NCBI RefSeq assembly: GCF_040954645.1
Contig: NC_092806.1
Span: 3,968,001 to 4,032,000 of the forward strand
DNA from: Diabrotica undecimpunctata
Taxonomy: Eukaryota > Arthropoda > Insecta > Coleoptera > Chrysomelidae
DNA length: 64,000 bases
Reading direction: 5' to 3'
The notes below the pieces were generated by a model that searched no databases, was not told the DNA's origin, and saw nothing but the letters and a program-made list of their open reading frames with translations. The translations under genes were made by a program, and so were the position numbers. Below, piece after piece: positions 12,116 to 23,325 of this stretch (position 1 is its first letter; each line of letters opens with the position of its first letter).

Positions 12116-14060
12116 GGTAGATATTTTCACCTACACCTACAAATTTATTTAGTGATTAACGGTACTTTGATTTTATTCCGCGACTTTCAAAGCTTTAAAA
12201 TTACAAATTGTTTGAAATACAAGCCACTGCGCTGCTGGCTACAATACAAGCTCAAATTTTTATATTCGCCGCATTGTTTACTACTACATGATATTTTTAA
12301 TCTGGGTTGATTCTTTTGTTCGAGCGATTTTGATTAAAGTTCCCTTCACGGAAGAAAGACATCAAACAAGTAATTTCCTTTTAAAATAGTAGAGTAGAGT
12401 TATAAACGGCGGAAGTTATAGAAGAATTTATAGCTTTTATGATAAATTTACTAGCTCGAAATGAAAGTACATATTTTATTTTCGGTTTGGAAAACGTAAA
12501 AATATTTTTAAAACTTTGTAAACTGAATAAGTTTGTATAAAAAAGATTCGTATATTTATAAAAGATAATAAATCGATAACCTTACAGCAAAGATTCTAAA
12601 ATATATACGGGAAGGAGCGATATATGTTAATATCCAATTTACTATTTTTGTTAGGAATAAGACACAATACAAATATTAATATACTAGCCAAATTTTATTT
12701 TTTGTTACTTGGTAAAAAATTCTTCTAGTAATTGATGCTTTCACAGAAGCTTTCAGTTTCTGTGTTCTGAAGGTTATGTTATTGCTCAGTTTGTTTTATT
12801 TTAAAGTGAAAGTGATTATTTACGACGTTTGATACTTTTATCTGATAAATTAAAATAATCATTGGAGATACGGGTGAGTGTTCGAGTGATCAATTATCTT
12901 GTGCTCGTGTGAAAAACTCTAAGAAGGGTAACAACCTTGCTCCGAGCACACAATTGATCATTTTCCCATGTAAATCTTCATAAGAAAATTAAAGGTCCAA
13001 AATAGCAAATTGGTCAAATCGTACAGGTCAAAAACAGCTAGATGGATCATAAGGTATGACGTATGGGGATGAGGTATGAAAATACGATAAAAAGGGTGGG
13101 GAGAGACGATTATTAAAACAAACATGGCTTTGTTTCAAAAAAGCACTGTGGTTTATTTTTATTGGATCGTGATCGTATGAGGTATCAAACGATTGGATTT
13201 TATGTATAATAAAACTACTCGTATATAGGAAAAACGAGAATACAGGGTATCGTCAAAGTCTGTAATGTCCACTGATAGATATGAGTAAACATATATGAAG
13301 GGTAACGTTCACTGATAGGCATAAGTCTGTCGAAGCATATATACAGGGCATGGTCAAAAATATGTGACTACAAGAAGACTACAGGGTATTGTTAATAAAT
13401 GGAAAACTGCCTACAGCCAATGATTTTATAGGGAAAAACGGGAAAGTCCTTCTTTACAGAGAACAAATTTGTCCATAGACGAATAAAAAACAATTAATAC
13501 CAGTAGTATTAGATATAATTTAAAAAAAAACTAAAACGTTATCCAACAACCAATATAGCAAATTTTATTCCTTTTATTGCTGATTAATTGTAAGATATAT
13601 TTTATCATAATCACAGAGTTTTAAATTTTAAAAATGTTCTTCTGAACAAAACCAAAAATGTGACTTATCAAGATATTTTCCTGTGTGGTCTCCATATAAA
13701 ATTGCGTCGCCGAATGTGCATAATTTTCTTACATGTCGCTAATAACCATGGATATTTTATGCGACAAAAATTGTAGATAAAAAGAAAGAAAAATAACAAT
13801 AATATTTTTAATGTCGCAAATGTATACGGAAACAGATAATTTAATTGTTCATTTTGCATTAGGATTTTATACAATTTTCAATTGATTCGATATTTAATTT
13901 AGGTGCGATATTTAATTGTATTAGTAATAGTAATTTTTTAAAAGCTTTTTAATTAACAAATCCAAATAAATATATTAATTTTTAGTATTTGCACAGAACT
14001 GTAGATGGAATTTTTTTGTGCCAAATTTTTTTCTTTTGTATTCATGTCTATTTTTTCATT
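12116..14060. other. Non-coding DNA with a degenerate short repeat
   Basis: No coding content recognised. An imperfect inverted pair occurs at 12887-12907 and 12943-12960 (TGATCAATTATCTTGTGCTCG against CGAGCACACAATTGATCA). Between about 13245 and 13400 the motif CAGGGTAT/CAGGGCAT..GTCAA recurs three or four times at irregular 35-60 bp spacing, a decayed tandem repeat. Confidence 0.4.
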
Positions 14061-14067
14061 TGTATAA

Positions 14068-14174
14068 TAGTATATTATTTTATGAGGCGGAGAAGCATGA
14101 CTTTTCTTGATACGCCCGATATTAATAGAGGGCAAGTCAAGAAAAGTCGCTTCTTTGCCGAATAAAGTATACTA
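14068..14174. repeat. 107-bp imperfect palindrome
   Basis: The two ~50-bp arms are complementary, with a core of GACTTTTCTTGA (14099-14110) and TCAAGAAAAGTC (14137-14148), inner GCCC/GGGC pairing, and outer TAGTATA/TATACTA ends. A small bulge separates GAAGC from the core. A fold this long could be a minimal MITE, a terminal structure of the Crypton next door, or a hairpin RNA; the sequence does not decide. Confidence 0.7.
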
Positions 14175-14394
14175 TTTTTTCTTCAAACGTAGCAATTTTC
14201 AACCATAAATAGTACAATTCATACGCTATTTTTACTCGAAATTAACTGTGACAACTCTATCAAAGTCGTCTAGATGTTAGAAATTAAAATAATTAAGTCG
14301 TCGGTGGGATTTGCGTCTCCCTGGTTACAGTTGTTTGCAATTATTAAAGACAGGTTATTGTTGTTGCAACCGCAAGCGCAAATTTATTGCGAAA

Positions 14395-15531
14395 ATGGAA
14401 AACCTAAACGAAATTGAGTCCGCGGCTAATGATGCAGTAGCACGTTTGGGGCCCTCCAAGTCCGGAATAAAGTATCGGTTAGCGTACAAGCACTTCCAAG
14501 AGTGGTGCGATACAAGAGAAGTACCGCAAGTTACCGAAGACGTTTTACTGGCATATTTTAATATAATGGAAAATGAAAATAAATGGAAATCTTCTACAAT
14601 GTGGTCACGATACTCTATGATAAAATCCGAGTTAGTTATTAGAAAAAATGTGGATATAAGCAAATTTTTAAAGTTACGTGCCTTTCTGAAAAAAAAACAA
14701 GCGAAGGATATACTGCAAAGAAGTCTAAAGTTTTCACTAAAGACGAGTTTGATAAATTTTTGTTCAAGTTGTATTTAGGATTAAAGGTAAAAAACATTAT
14801 ATTGCAAAGCATGTAGTATACTCTACTAAATTATAAAAATATTTCAGATTGTTTTGTTAATTGGGGTTACCGCCGTTACCGGCGCCTGTCGATGCGACGA
14901 AATGGTAAAAATGAAGACTGTGGACATTGAGGATAAAGAAAATGTAATAATTATCAAAATCCCAGACAGTAAAACACGACAAATTAGATCTTTTACGATA
15001 ATTGGTCAAAACTACATTAAACTGTATAAAAAGTATGCATCACTGCGGCCTGAAAATTTCACAGAAAACCGATTTTTTATCAAGTACCAAAATGGAAAGT
15101 GTTACCGAAACGTCATGGGAATACATTCGATCAGCGCAGTAGCCCAAAAAGTAGCTAGTTATTTAAATTTAAACGATGCAAGCGCATACACGGGTCACTC
15201 TTTACGACGAACTTCAGCAACACTTTTAATTGATGGAGGCGGAAATCTAGAATGCCTCAAACGACATGGGGGCTGGAAATCAAGCACGGTTGCCGAAGGA
15301 TATAGAGAGGATTCAATAAGAAATAAGAACGATAATGCTCAAACAATTTTAAACCCTCATGATTCGCCAACATCGGGAATGATTGCTGAAAGTTGTTCTC
15401 GACCATCAGTATCATCAACAATTACCAATGCGTATCAAAAGTCGGGAACATTTTTGCACGGTTTCAATTTTGAAAATGCCTCATTAACTAATTGTACTTT
15501 TAATATTACTATAAATAAAAATGATGTTTAA
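14395..15531 (+). pseudogene. Crypton-type tyrosine recombinase gene (one intron, one frameshift)
   Basis: The product is a DNA-cutting tyrosine recombinase of the Crypton transposon class. I start it at the ATG at 14395 (context GCGAAAATGG); an in-frame ATG at 14311 exists. Exon 1 has the SAM-like DNA-binding half, with YKHFQEWCDTREVP and VLLAYFNIMENENKWKSST. A 61-bp GT-AG intron (14787-14847) separates it from exon 2, which holds the catalytic half. The catalytic residues visible are Arg in TGACRCDEM (14890-14892), His and Arg in GHSLRR (15196-15207), Trp in RHGGWKSS (15274-15276) and Tyr in AEGY (15301-15303). The one lesion is a frame change at an A9 run (14689-14697). One more A would join the two parts of exon 1 and run cleanly through the intron. 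Alternative: a domesticated recombinase gene. Confidence 0.85.
14787..14847 (+). other. Spliceosomal intron in the Crypton gene
   Basis: Donor GTAAAAAA follows TTAAAG, and the acceptor ATATTTCAG is preceded by an AT-rich tract. Removing the 61 bases joins GLK to IVLLIGVTAVTG in frame, directly ahead of the first catalytic Arg. The size is typical for insect introns. Confidence 0.75.
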
Positions 15532-15660
15532 TTGTTGTTAATGACATTTGTATTGTTGCTTTGTGACATGTTTCATATTGTTGCCATGACAACATTTTTC
15601 CCTCCGCCGTAAAGAAATGGGAAAAAAAACTGCTGCCGGCGGAGACATCAAACTTTGACA
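15532..15660. other. Crypton 3' flank with hairpin
   Basis: An exact inverted pair CTCCGCCG (15602-15609) and CGGCGGAG (15637-15644) with a 27-base loop lies 70 bp after the recombinase stop codon. It could be a terminal structure of the element or a chance GC island. No TIRs are expected for Cryptons. Confidence 0.4.
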
Positions 15661-16260
15661 GGATCAAGTTAGATAAGTAATGTCATCATTATTTGACGTT
15701 TGAAGAAAAAAAGTATTACCTTACATACTTGTTAGATAAGCTACTGTTAAAATATTAAACTAATGTTTTATTACAAATGGATAAAAGGTAGACAAAATTA
15801 CGCAAAGAAAAAAAGATTTTACAGTAGATGGTACAGTAGACTAGTTTAAAGCTTTATACTATGTTTTCTATATTTCAATAATACCTATAAAATTGAATAA
15901 AGTAATTTTAATATTTATTGTTTATATTTTAAACAAGTTAAATTATATTCGAATATTTCAATGAATTATTATGTTTGCTCCTAACGCCACCTGTTGACGT
16001 ATTATCAAAGCATACGTTGTTTACTTCTGACTGACCTGTCCAATTCAAACGAAATATTAAATTATAATAAAATATCAATAAATATCATTTGATAGTAAAT
16101 TTAATTATTATATAAAATTGTATTTTTATGAAATTATTTTAAAACAAGAAGTGTATTAAAAATTTAAACATTGATTAAATGTTGGTATTAATCGGATGAC
16201 ATTTATGACGTTTAAATTTTGACAATCGTTTGAATGTGAATTGAATCTTTTATTGACAGA
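15660..16260. repeat. Dispersed repeat R, copy 1
   Basis: Its middle (GCTCCTAACGCCACC near 15978, then GACGTATTA...AAAG, then CCTGTCCAATT) matches 28510-28585. Its right part (ATTAAATGTTGGT, CGGATGACATTTAT, CAATCGTT) matches 31680-31830. So this compact 600-bp copy corresponds to the two ends of the much longer copy at 28.25-31.86 kb. No coding content; type unknown (non-autonomous DNA element suspected). Confidence 0.6.
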
Positions 16261-16261
16261 T

Positions 16262-17720
16262 CTTCTTCTTTTTCTTCTTCCCTCTTGTATGCAGGCTTTA
16301 AAGCCTGTTTCTTCTTCAATATTAGCCTCCTAAATTGTTTAAATTGTCGCACCATCTTTTTCTTGGTATGCCAATACTTGTTAGTGCCATTTGGTGACTT
16401 ATCTCGTGCTATTCGTACTAATCTATCCTCCGCCATTCTACTAATGTGTTCGTTAAACTCCTGTTTCCGTTTTGTCACCCATCCATTTATGTCTTCTATA
16501 TTGCATGACTTCTTATGTTTTCGCTTCTTTCCCTATCCAACAGACTTTTCCCTGATATTTGTCGGAGTATTTGCATCTCTGTTGTTTCTAGAAGTCGTCT
16601 CGTTTTAGAAGTTGCAGGTCTTGTCTCTGTCGTGTATGTTAATATAGGTCTAATTGCTGCTTTATAGATTCTTGTTTTTGTATCTTGTCGTAGGTGTTTG
16701 TTCCTCCAAATTCTGTCATTAAGAGATCCCGCCGCTTTAGTTGCTTTTAAGCTTTGTTGTAGTATTTTTTCTTCAACATCTACGTAACTAGTTTTATATA
16801 TTCCCAGATATCTAAACATTGCTTCCTGCTTTATTATTTTCCCAAATAATTTCGATTTTACATCGGAGTGGGTTTTTAGATGTTGTCATACATTTGGTTT
16901 TTTCTGCTGATCTTTGGAGCTCGTCTTCTGTCTCGGCGATTAATGCGGCATCGTCTGAATAACATAATATTTGAATTTGTTTGTTCTCCATTTTGTAACC
17001 ATGACCTTTATGTACTGCTTGTATTATTTCGTCCATTATTATAAGAAATAGAAGTGAACTTAACGAGTCACCCTGTCTGACTCCGCTTTGTACTGGTATA
17101 CACTGTGTTAGTTTTCCATTTATCTTTGCCTGTATTCCATTATGGAAGTAGATGTTTTCGGTGGTTTGTATATAATTGATTGGTATGTTTCTTTTATACA
17201 GTAGGAGTAAGACGTCTTTGACTTGGATGCGATTGAAAGCCTCTGTCAGGTCTATAAAACATAGATATGCTGGTTTATTGTACTCGATGGTCTTTTCTGT
17301 GACTTTTCTTAGTACAAATACAGCGTCTACGCAGGATCTTCTAAATCTGACTCCTTGTTGTTTATCTGATTAAGTTGTTAGTTTATTGATTTTGTTGGTT
17401 AGGACTTTTGTGGTAAGCTAAATGCGGTGTTTTATACCTCTATAATTGTTGGGGTTTTCTTTTTCTTCTTTATTGAACATCGGTATCATTATGCCGTTTC
17501 TCCATGCATCTGGTATCTTGCAGTGCAATATTAGTTTCTGTATAAGTTTTGTCATCTTTGGGCTTATACTTTCTTCTCCGTATTTTAGAAGCTTGTTGGT
17601 TATACTATCTGGTATCTATTTTTGAGTGAATTTATGGCTATTTCTACTTCCTTTTCAAAGCTCCTGTAAATGTTCATTACTTTCGACGCATTCATTACAG
17701 TCAAGCCTTTCCAACACAAA
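16262..17720 (-). mobile_element. Group A-like LINE (diverged), inactive
   Basis: The order on the minus strand is RT to 3' end. MDEIIQAVHKGHGYKMENK and ILCYSDDAALIAETEDELQ mark the RT active site (near 17036-16905). MFRYLGIYKTSYVDVEEKI and RIYKAAIRPILTYTTETRP follow (16819-16670), then KQEFNEHISRMAEDRLVRI (16475-16400). The 3' end carries the complement of AAGAAAAAGAAGAAG. RT sequence upstream is recognisable to about 17600 in broken frames. It resembles the 11.2-kb copy but is clearly a different subfamily. Confidence 0.8.
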
Positions 17721-17857
17721 TCGTCTGTTTTCATATCATTCATTTTTCACCCAACTCGACGAAGTGAAGAAACTTAAGTTTGGATTCAAGAAGACCATTC
17801 AAGCTTTAATTACCAGCAACTAAAATTTAAACCTGACACCGAAAAGTATAGAGTTAT

Positions 17858-18815
17858 CCCTCCTTTCCACGGGTGACTTTATTGTGACACAAATCCACGG
17901 GTGGGGTCTATCAGGACCAAATTTTAAACATCCTATTTCTCATTAAAAAATTTTTTTTTTTTATGTTTTTAAGGAAGCTTACTAATATAACGTTGTACTA
18001 CCTAAATGTACATATTATATGTGTATCAATATGTATTGGTATAGTTTACTGCGAAATAATTAACACCATTATTTTTTACAAGAGTTTATTAAAAAAATTA
18101 TAAACGGCAAAATACAAAAGAAAAATATAAAAAGAGACAACATTATTACTCTATATACTTACAGTAATACAAGTAAAAACTAAATATCCAAAATTAAAAT
18201 TTGAAACAGAAAATAGAGGGGGTTAAATAATGTTAATTTTGTTTCTACACAATCAGCACAACACGCTTTTATATGTTCCATACATAACCAGTTTTTACAC
18301 AATTGGCAAAAATATCTAGTTTTTCTTTTTTTCCTTTCTTTTTTCACATCCCCGTTTTCCTGGGGCTGGGTCATCCCTCGTCGTTTGCTCAATTCCAGAA
18401 AATTTTGCAGCAAGTAATCGTGATGTTCTCGGTATACGCATATTTGGTGCTCGTATTTTTATTTTTTTCTGGACTACCGCAATTCCTAAAGACTTCAGAA
18501 ACAATCGACGACAAGACCGAAATTCTGCATTCGTATTATTGAATCTTAGTATATAATAAATGCATTTATAGCTGCAATGTTAGCCAAGCCACAGCACAAA
18601 ACAAGAAACGCCCACTCACGGGTGGGGTCTGTCAGGACACTTTTACAGGTAGCGATTGAAGGGATTCATACAATTTCACCAAATTATGCTAAAGTGTACT
18701 ATTCATTGCCATTAAAAGGTACGCCGAGTGTAAGAAAAAAATACAAAAAAAAATGAAAAAATTAAGCAATTTCATTTATAGTTGTCCTGATGGACCCCAC
18801 CCGTGGGAAGGAGGG
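17858..18815 (-). mobile_element. piggyBac-like internal-deletion element with TTAT flanks
   Basis: Inverted termini read CCCTCCTTTCCACGGGTG at the left and CCCTCCTTCCCACGGGTG at the right (complement), both starting CCC. The flanks are TTAT (17854-17857) and TTAT (18816-18819), a 4-bp direct repeat rather than the canonical TTAA. A subterminal block CACGGGTGGGGTCT.TCAGGAC occurs at about 17902 and again at about 18617 in direct orientation, and inverted at the right end. The 958-bp length leaves room only for the transposase C-terminus. Confidence 0.75.
18225..18545 (-). pseudogene. piggyBac transposase C-terminal remnant
   Basis: Minus-strand reading gives FLKSLGIAVVQKKIKIRAP, then RIPRTSRLLAAKFSGIEQT. 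After a frame change comes RYFCQLCKNWLCMEHIKAC followed by CADC. The C-x2-C ... C-x2-H ... C-x2-C arrangement is the cysteine-rich end domain of piggyBac transposases. The DDD core is absent. It lies inside the element bounded by CCC termini, so the element is a deletion derivative. Confidence 0.75.
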
Positions 18816-18819
18816 TTAT

Positions 18820-19500
18820 ACGAGAAAAGAAAAAAAAGCATTAAATCTTTGTCTCGGTTTAAAATTTTCTATGACGACATTGGTATTCAAAAAATTTCCA
18901 TTGATCGCGTCTTACCCATTGTATTTATCTTTGAAGCCGTATAATAAATTACATAACACAATTAAAGAAAGATATTTATAGAGTATATTTATTTAACAAA
19001 TTAAATTTGTATCCTGGCTTGATAAAACTATTTTATTAGGTAATGAAAAAATCAAGTTCAGTGCCAGATGCAAAAAGTACGAGGTTTGTATTTAAATAAT
19101 TGTCATTTTAAAATTAAAAATCCAAAGAAACTGTAGTTGTGATGAAAATTTTATTCTTACATAAAAGCTCGTTACTTACTATAATTTTTTATAGAGCTGC
19201 CACTTTTCTTAACTAGCTTTACTATTATTCTTTTGCTTTTATTCATTAATTTTCATTTAAAACTTTTCATTTGGAAATAATAATCTTTAACAACTATAAA
19301 ATTCTAACCATAAATTTTGTTTTAATCGATGCAGTTTGATTTTGAAGTTTTAAATGCCTTTTAAAAATGTAGAAAGAGAACACTACAAGTGTTCCGTTAA
19401 GTATAGCAGTCGTAAAATTTTATTTAATCTTATAAACATTTATAAGGAAATTTTTACAAAATTTATTTAATTAATGTGTCATATTACGTGTCATGTGAGA
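18820..19500. other. AT-rich non-coding DNA
   Basis: Nothing recognised: no protein-like ORF, no clear repeat. Confidence 0.4.
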
Positions 19501-19507
19501 TATTACA

Positions 19508-20427
19508 AGCAATAGAAATGCTCAGGGGATTCATTTTGTCACCGCTGCTATTTGTTTATAGTGAAAGCATCTGCCAGGAAACCCTTTTGCACGCAAACGA
19601 AGGAATCGTAATCAATGGAGAGGTTGTAAATAATATTCGATAAGTAGACGACACTGTACTAGTTGCAAGAACAGTGGAAGAATTACAATGATTACTTACA
19701 AATATAAATATTGCCTGCAACAATTATGGCATAAGTATCAATATCAAAAAAATCAAGTATACGGTCTTCAGTAAGAACATGACACAACCAACACATATTC
19801 GTATAAACAGCATTCAAATTGAAAACGTATGAAGTTACAAAACCTTGGGGACTTCAATAAACGAAACTGGAGACCAAAATAATGAAATAAAAAGACGTAT
19901 CGAAATTGCCAGGGCCACCTTCATAAAGATGGGGAAATTCTTCTCCAACAGAGATATAAGCATCCCTCTCAGATTAAGAATGCTAAGGGGCTACGTATTT
20001 AACACGCTATTATACGGTGTAGAGGCCTGGACTCTCAAACAGAACAACATAAAAAATATTGAAAGTTTCGAGATGTGGCGCTACCGTCGAATGCTGAAGA
20101 TAAGTTGGGTTGAAGGAGTCACAAACTTTGAAGTAATGCGAAGGATAGGAAAAGATCCAGAAATTTTGTTAACGATCAAACGAAGAAAACTCAAATATTT
20201 GGGTCACCTAATGAGAGGACATAAATACGCATTACTTCAAAATATAATGCAAGGAAAAATAGAAGGAAAACAAAATCCAGGCCGTGGAAGAATGTCATGG
20301 TTGCGTAATTTGAGAGAGTGGTTTGGCTGTCCCACTAATGAACTCTTAAGGTCAGCTGTAAACAAGGCTAGGATAGCCTTGATGATTTCCAATCTCCGAT
20401 AGGAGTGGCACAAGAAGAAGAAGAACG
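19508..20427 (+). mobile_element. Group B LINE, 5'-truncated
   Basis: This copy starts inside the RT (FILSPLLFVYSES), followed by NEGIVINGEVVNNIR and VDDTVLVARTVEELQ (the normally conserved ADD is VDD here). The long ORF from 19845 runs through IEIARATFIKMGKFFSNRD, YVFNTLLYGVEAWTLKQ, FEMWRYRRMLKISWVEGVT and KLKYLGHLMRGHKYALLQ to the normal 3' end. It finishes in AAGAAGAAGAAC. Stops in the RT part prevent function. This is the clearest group B 3' domain in the window. Confidence 0.85.
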
Positions 20428-21046
20428 TCACTCATAATGTTTTCTATATAGACTAGACTAATAACTAGACTAATACAATTAGCCCAGTCCCTTCTTCTTT
20501 AGGTACCATGTTCTTTCAGAACGCTGGTTACCATCATAGCTATCTTAATTTTATTCACTGACACCCTAAATAGCATCATCATCATCGTTCTGGCTTTACA
20601 ACGCTGTGTGGGTCCTAGCCTCCTCAAGAATTTTTCGCCTTTCTCGTCTCTATCTATCTCGTTGTCCCTATCTATCGCCTTTCACCGCCAAGCACGTATT
20701 CCCATATTTCTCACGTCTTCATCGATGTAATCAAAGAACCTTGTTCTGGCTCTGCCTCTTCTTCTGCTGGGTCATGTTTTACTATATCAGGTTACTGGCA
20801 TTTTCTATAAAGTTCGAACTTGTATCGTCTTCTTCACACTCCTTTGTCATTCTCTGCTCCATAGATTAGCCTTAGTACCTTTCTTTCGAAACATCCTAAT
20901 ATGTTTTTATTATTTTTTGTCCAGATCTCTGAACCATATGTTAGGACTGGGTGTATTATTTTTTTGTAGAGTTAAATTTTTGTACTTTTCCATATAATTG
21001 TGGATTTATTCCAAACATAGTAAGCTCAAAATAGCATCTGTTGGCC

Positions 21047-21081
21047 GTGCAGTTTCTTTTTTTCTTAAAAAGAAACTGCAC
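21047..21081. repeat. Perfect 15-bp inverted repeat at an orientation switch
   Basis: GTGCAGTTTCTTTTT (21047-21061) is exactly complementary to 21067-21081, with a 5-base spacer. It lies where the minus-strand LINE stops and the plus-strand LINE begins. Confidence 0.85.
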
Positions 21082-21089
21082 CTAAATAA

Positions 21090-21637
21090 ATACGTACTTG
21101 GGGAGTAGCAGAAGCACCGAAAGCTGGAAAATACTTCGATCTTTTTGACAAAATAACAGTAAAGACATCATCTCACCGATCAGCCTAGATAAATGAGACA
21201 AATACTTCGCAAATCTACTGGCGGAAGAAAGGGCAGAATATTTGCAAACACCTCAAACACAATCAGAGGTGCAAGTACATACAACAGCTTCCCCAATAAG
21301 GATTGATGACAAAGAAGTAGCACGAGTATGCCAAGCATTAAAGAATAAAAAATCACCAGGCCCTAGCAATATCCCACCTGAGCTACTCAAGTATGAAACC
21401 AGCAACTTATATAAGCAGCTAGTCAGCTTTTACCAAAAATGTATTAACGAAGAGAGTATACCGGTGGAGTGGAAAACATCGTTTATCACGACAATACATA
21501 AGAAGGGAAGTAAAGATGTATGTGACAATTATCGAGGAATCGCAGTCCTTAGCACCATCTCGAGAGTTCAAGGTAAACTCATTAAAAAGCAAATGGAAGA
21601 TGATTTCTGTGATAAGGAGGCCGAAGAACAGGCATTT
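21090..21637 (+). mobile_element. LINE RT fragment
   Basis: A plus-strand open stretch encodes the beginning of a reverse transcriptase: DKEVARVCQALKNKKSPGP, NIPPELLKYETSNLYKQLV, IPVEWKTSFITTIHKKGSK and CDNYRGIAVLSTISRV, then AEEQAFR. Both ends are truncated. It sits inside a minus-strand LINE and the right junction is near 21638, where the encoded protein changes to unrelated sequence. Confidence 0.75.
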
Positions 21638-21959
21638 AGAAGCGTAATTCCTCTATGGTTAGAGCATTTAAAGATATCTCCTTTTTTGTGTGTTGTGCAA
21701 AGTATTCCAATATTCCAATCATTGGGGAGAATTATTTCTTCACTTTCAAAGTCACCTTCTTTGCATGCTAAATAGCATGCTTGTAACAATACCATACCAA
21801 TCTCGCAGGTTCTTCAACCATAAAGTCTGTCTTTGTCCTGGACTGCATTTGCCTGCTATTTTCCCTTTAATAATCTGTAATCTAATAAATCTGAAAATTG
21901 GAAATCTGCACCTTGCTTCTGTTATTAGTTTTATATATTTCTAACGAAACATTTTTTAA

Positions 21960-22490
21960 TTTATATTAAAGGAAAATAGTCAACCACTTTTATTATTTAC
22001 CAAATCCACTATATGTTTAATCTAGTGAAGCAATATCTACATTCCCGTAACAATGTTCAATCTATAAAATGGTTTTGCTTCCGGATATATATAATAAACT
22101 TCAATGTACGTATCTGTACATTTTCTAAAGAAGCTGGAAAAAAGAGAAAAACTACAAAAATATCATCACGAAAATTGGATTTACTCTGAAATTCTCCAAG
22201 AGAACATATTCAAATTGATCGAAACTTATAAATAAAATATCCTGTGTAACATTCCAGAGTCGTCGCATGTTCTGACTTCTTTACACAACATACTGCAATA
22301 AATAAATGAAAATAGAATCAGACAGCGTCTGTAAACTACACGTTTAATAAGAAAATGGGTGTAATACATTTAATAGCATGTTTTTGTAAAGTGTTCAAGG
22401 AAGAGTTTAAGAGTTCCGCCAGTGCGACAGACAAAACTGACTGCATCTATTTAATGCCCTCTCATAATTTACCACGTGACCTAAATGTCA
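21960..22490. other. Non-coding DNA
   Basis: Nothing recognised. AT-rich, no protein-like ORF, ending at the left target duplication of the hAT-like element. Confidence 0.4.
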
Positions 22491-22859
22491 AATAGGAAGC
22501 TGTGGCGCACCCAGGGGGCGTTTTGAAGGTTAAAAAGGCCCCCCCCCCCCAGGGCATATAAAGTAAACAATATATAAAGAATAGTAGAAAAATGTAACTT
22601 GTCTTTCACACACAATACAAAAAATCCAAAACGCTGATTGAATAATTAAATTACCACTTTAAATATGTAGAACACAATAATTATTGTATAAATACGCAAT
22701 AATTAATAATATTTTTCATTATATTTAGATATAGATACCTAATATTAGGCTTATAAAAAATTAGACAGAACGAGTCTGTTGCGAGTAGCATGCGCCTACA
22801 AGACTGTATCTGCGGCGGCCTTGTGGACTATCACGGGTTGTGTTCCTCTGCATGTGTTA

Positions 22860-23295
22860 GAGCAGTAGAAAAGAAAAGAGACAGCTCTATGGGAGAAGAA
22901 AGCATTTGACAACAGCTATAAAAAAAAGAAAGGGAAAGATCAATGGAAAATGGCAAGAAGAGTGGAACAACAAGATAAATGTTGCTCAGTGGACAAAGAT
23001 GCTGATCCCGAGCCTAAGGGACTGGGTAGATTGTCTGTTTTAGGGCGTATCTTCATAGGTTCAGAAAGACAGATGCAGATAAATGCCTATACTGCGAATA
23101 TTCCGACACTGTTACTCACACAATGCTGGAGTGTAATAGATGTACAGTGGAGAGAAACAGAATGTATAAAGAAATAGGTATGAACCCTGTGACTGTAAGA
23201 GATGATCGTAAAGATGACGGGAAATACGGAGGGATGGAATAGTGTTCACAATTACATCCAAGTAGTCATTAAAAAGAAAGAAGAAGAAGAGAAAT
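22860..23295 (+). mobile_element. R1/Jockey-like LINE 3' end
   Basis: In broken frames the strand encodes RAYLHRF, KTDADKCLYCEYSDT and VTHTMLECNRCTVERNRM. The spacing C-x2-C-x7-H-x4-C is the CCHC zinc motif at the pol C-terminus of R1- and Jockey-type LINEs. The copy ends in AAAGAAAGAAGAAGAAGAG. Only about 430 bp remain. Confidence 0.7.
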
Positions 23296-23325
23296 ACCAA
23301 CCGGGCTAATGACAGAGATAAGATC

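Larger units (their letters stand above)
20577..21767 (-). mobile_element. LINE insertion with ATG-repeat tail, itself interrupted
   Basis: Minus-strand LINE. Its tail is the complement of CATCATCATCAT at 20577. The 3' domain reads FELTMFGINPQLYGKVQKF and VLRLIYGAENDK (21046-20830). The RT start ([29 protein letters not shown]) lies at 21740-21640. Between them sits a plus-strand LINE piece. An 11-bp duplication CTAAATAGCAT flanks the whole insert. Confidence 0.7.
20493..21935 (-). mobile_element. Group B LINE 3' end split by a nested LINE insertion
   Basis: Bases 20493-20576 and 21768-21935 together reproduce the 3' end of group B as seen uninterrupted at 49340-49520 (CTTCTTCTT..GTACCATG, then CTAAATAGCATGCTTGTA). 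The break lies at CTAAATAGCAT, which is present on both sides of the intervening 1.19 kb (20566-20576 and 21768-21778). The element's own 3' end is only 66 bp from that of the plus-strand copy at 20427, so two LINE tails face each other. Confidence 0.8.

Noticed and set aside
13245..13400. CRISPR-like spaced motif CAGGGTAT
   Set aside because: Spacing irregular, repeats short and degenerate, eukaryotic context; a decayed tandem repeat.
15602..15644. Rho-independent terminator-like GC hairpin
   Set aside because: Eukaryotic genome; 27-base loop is too large, so noted only as a hairpin in the Crypton flank.
22538..22552. C-homopolymer as an assembly gap mark
   Set aside because: A similar C-run lies beside the right TIR, so it belongs to the element ends.
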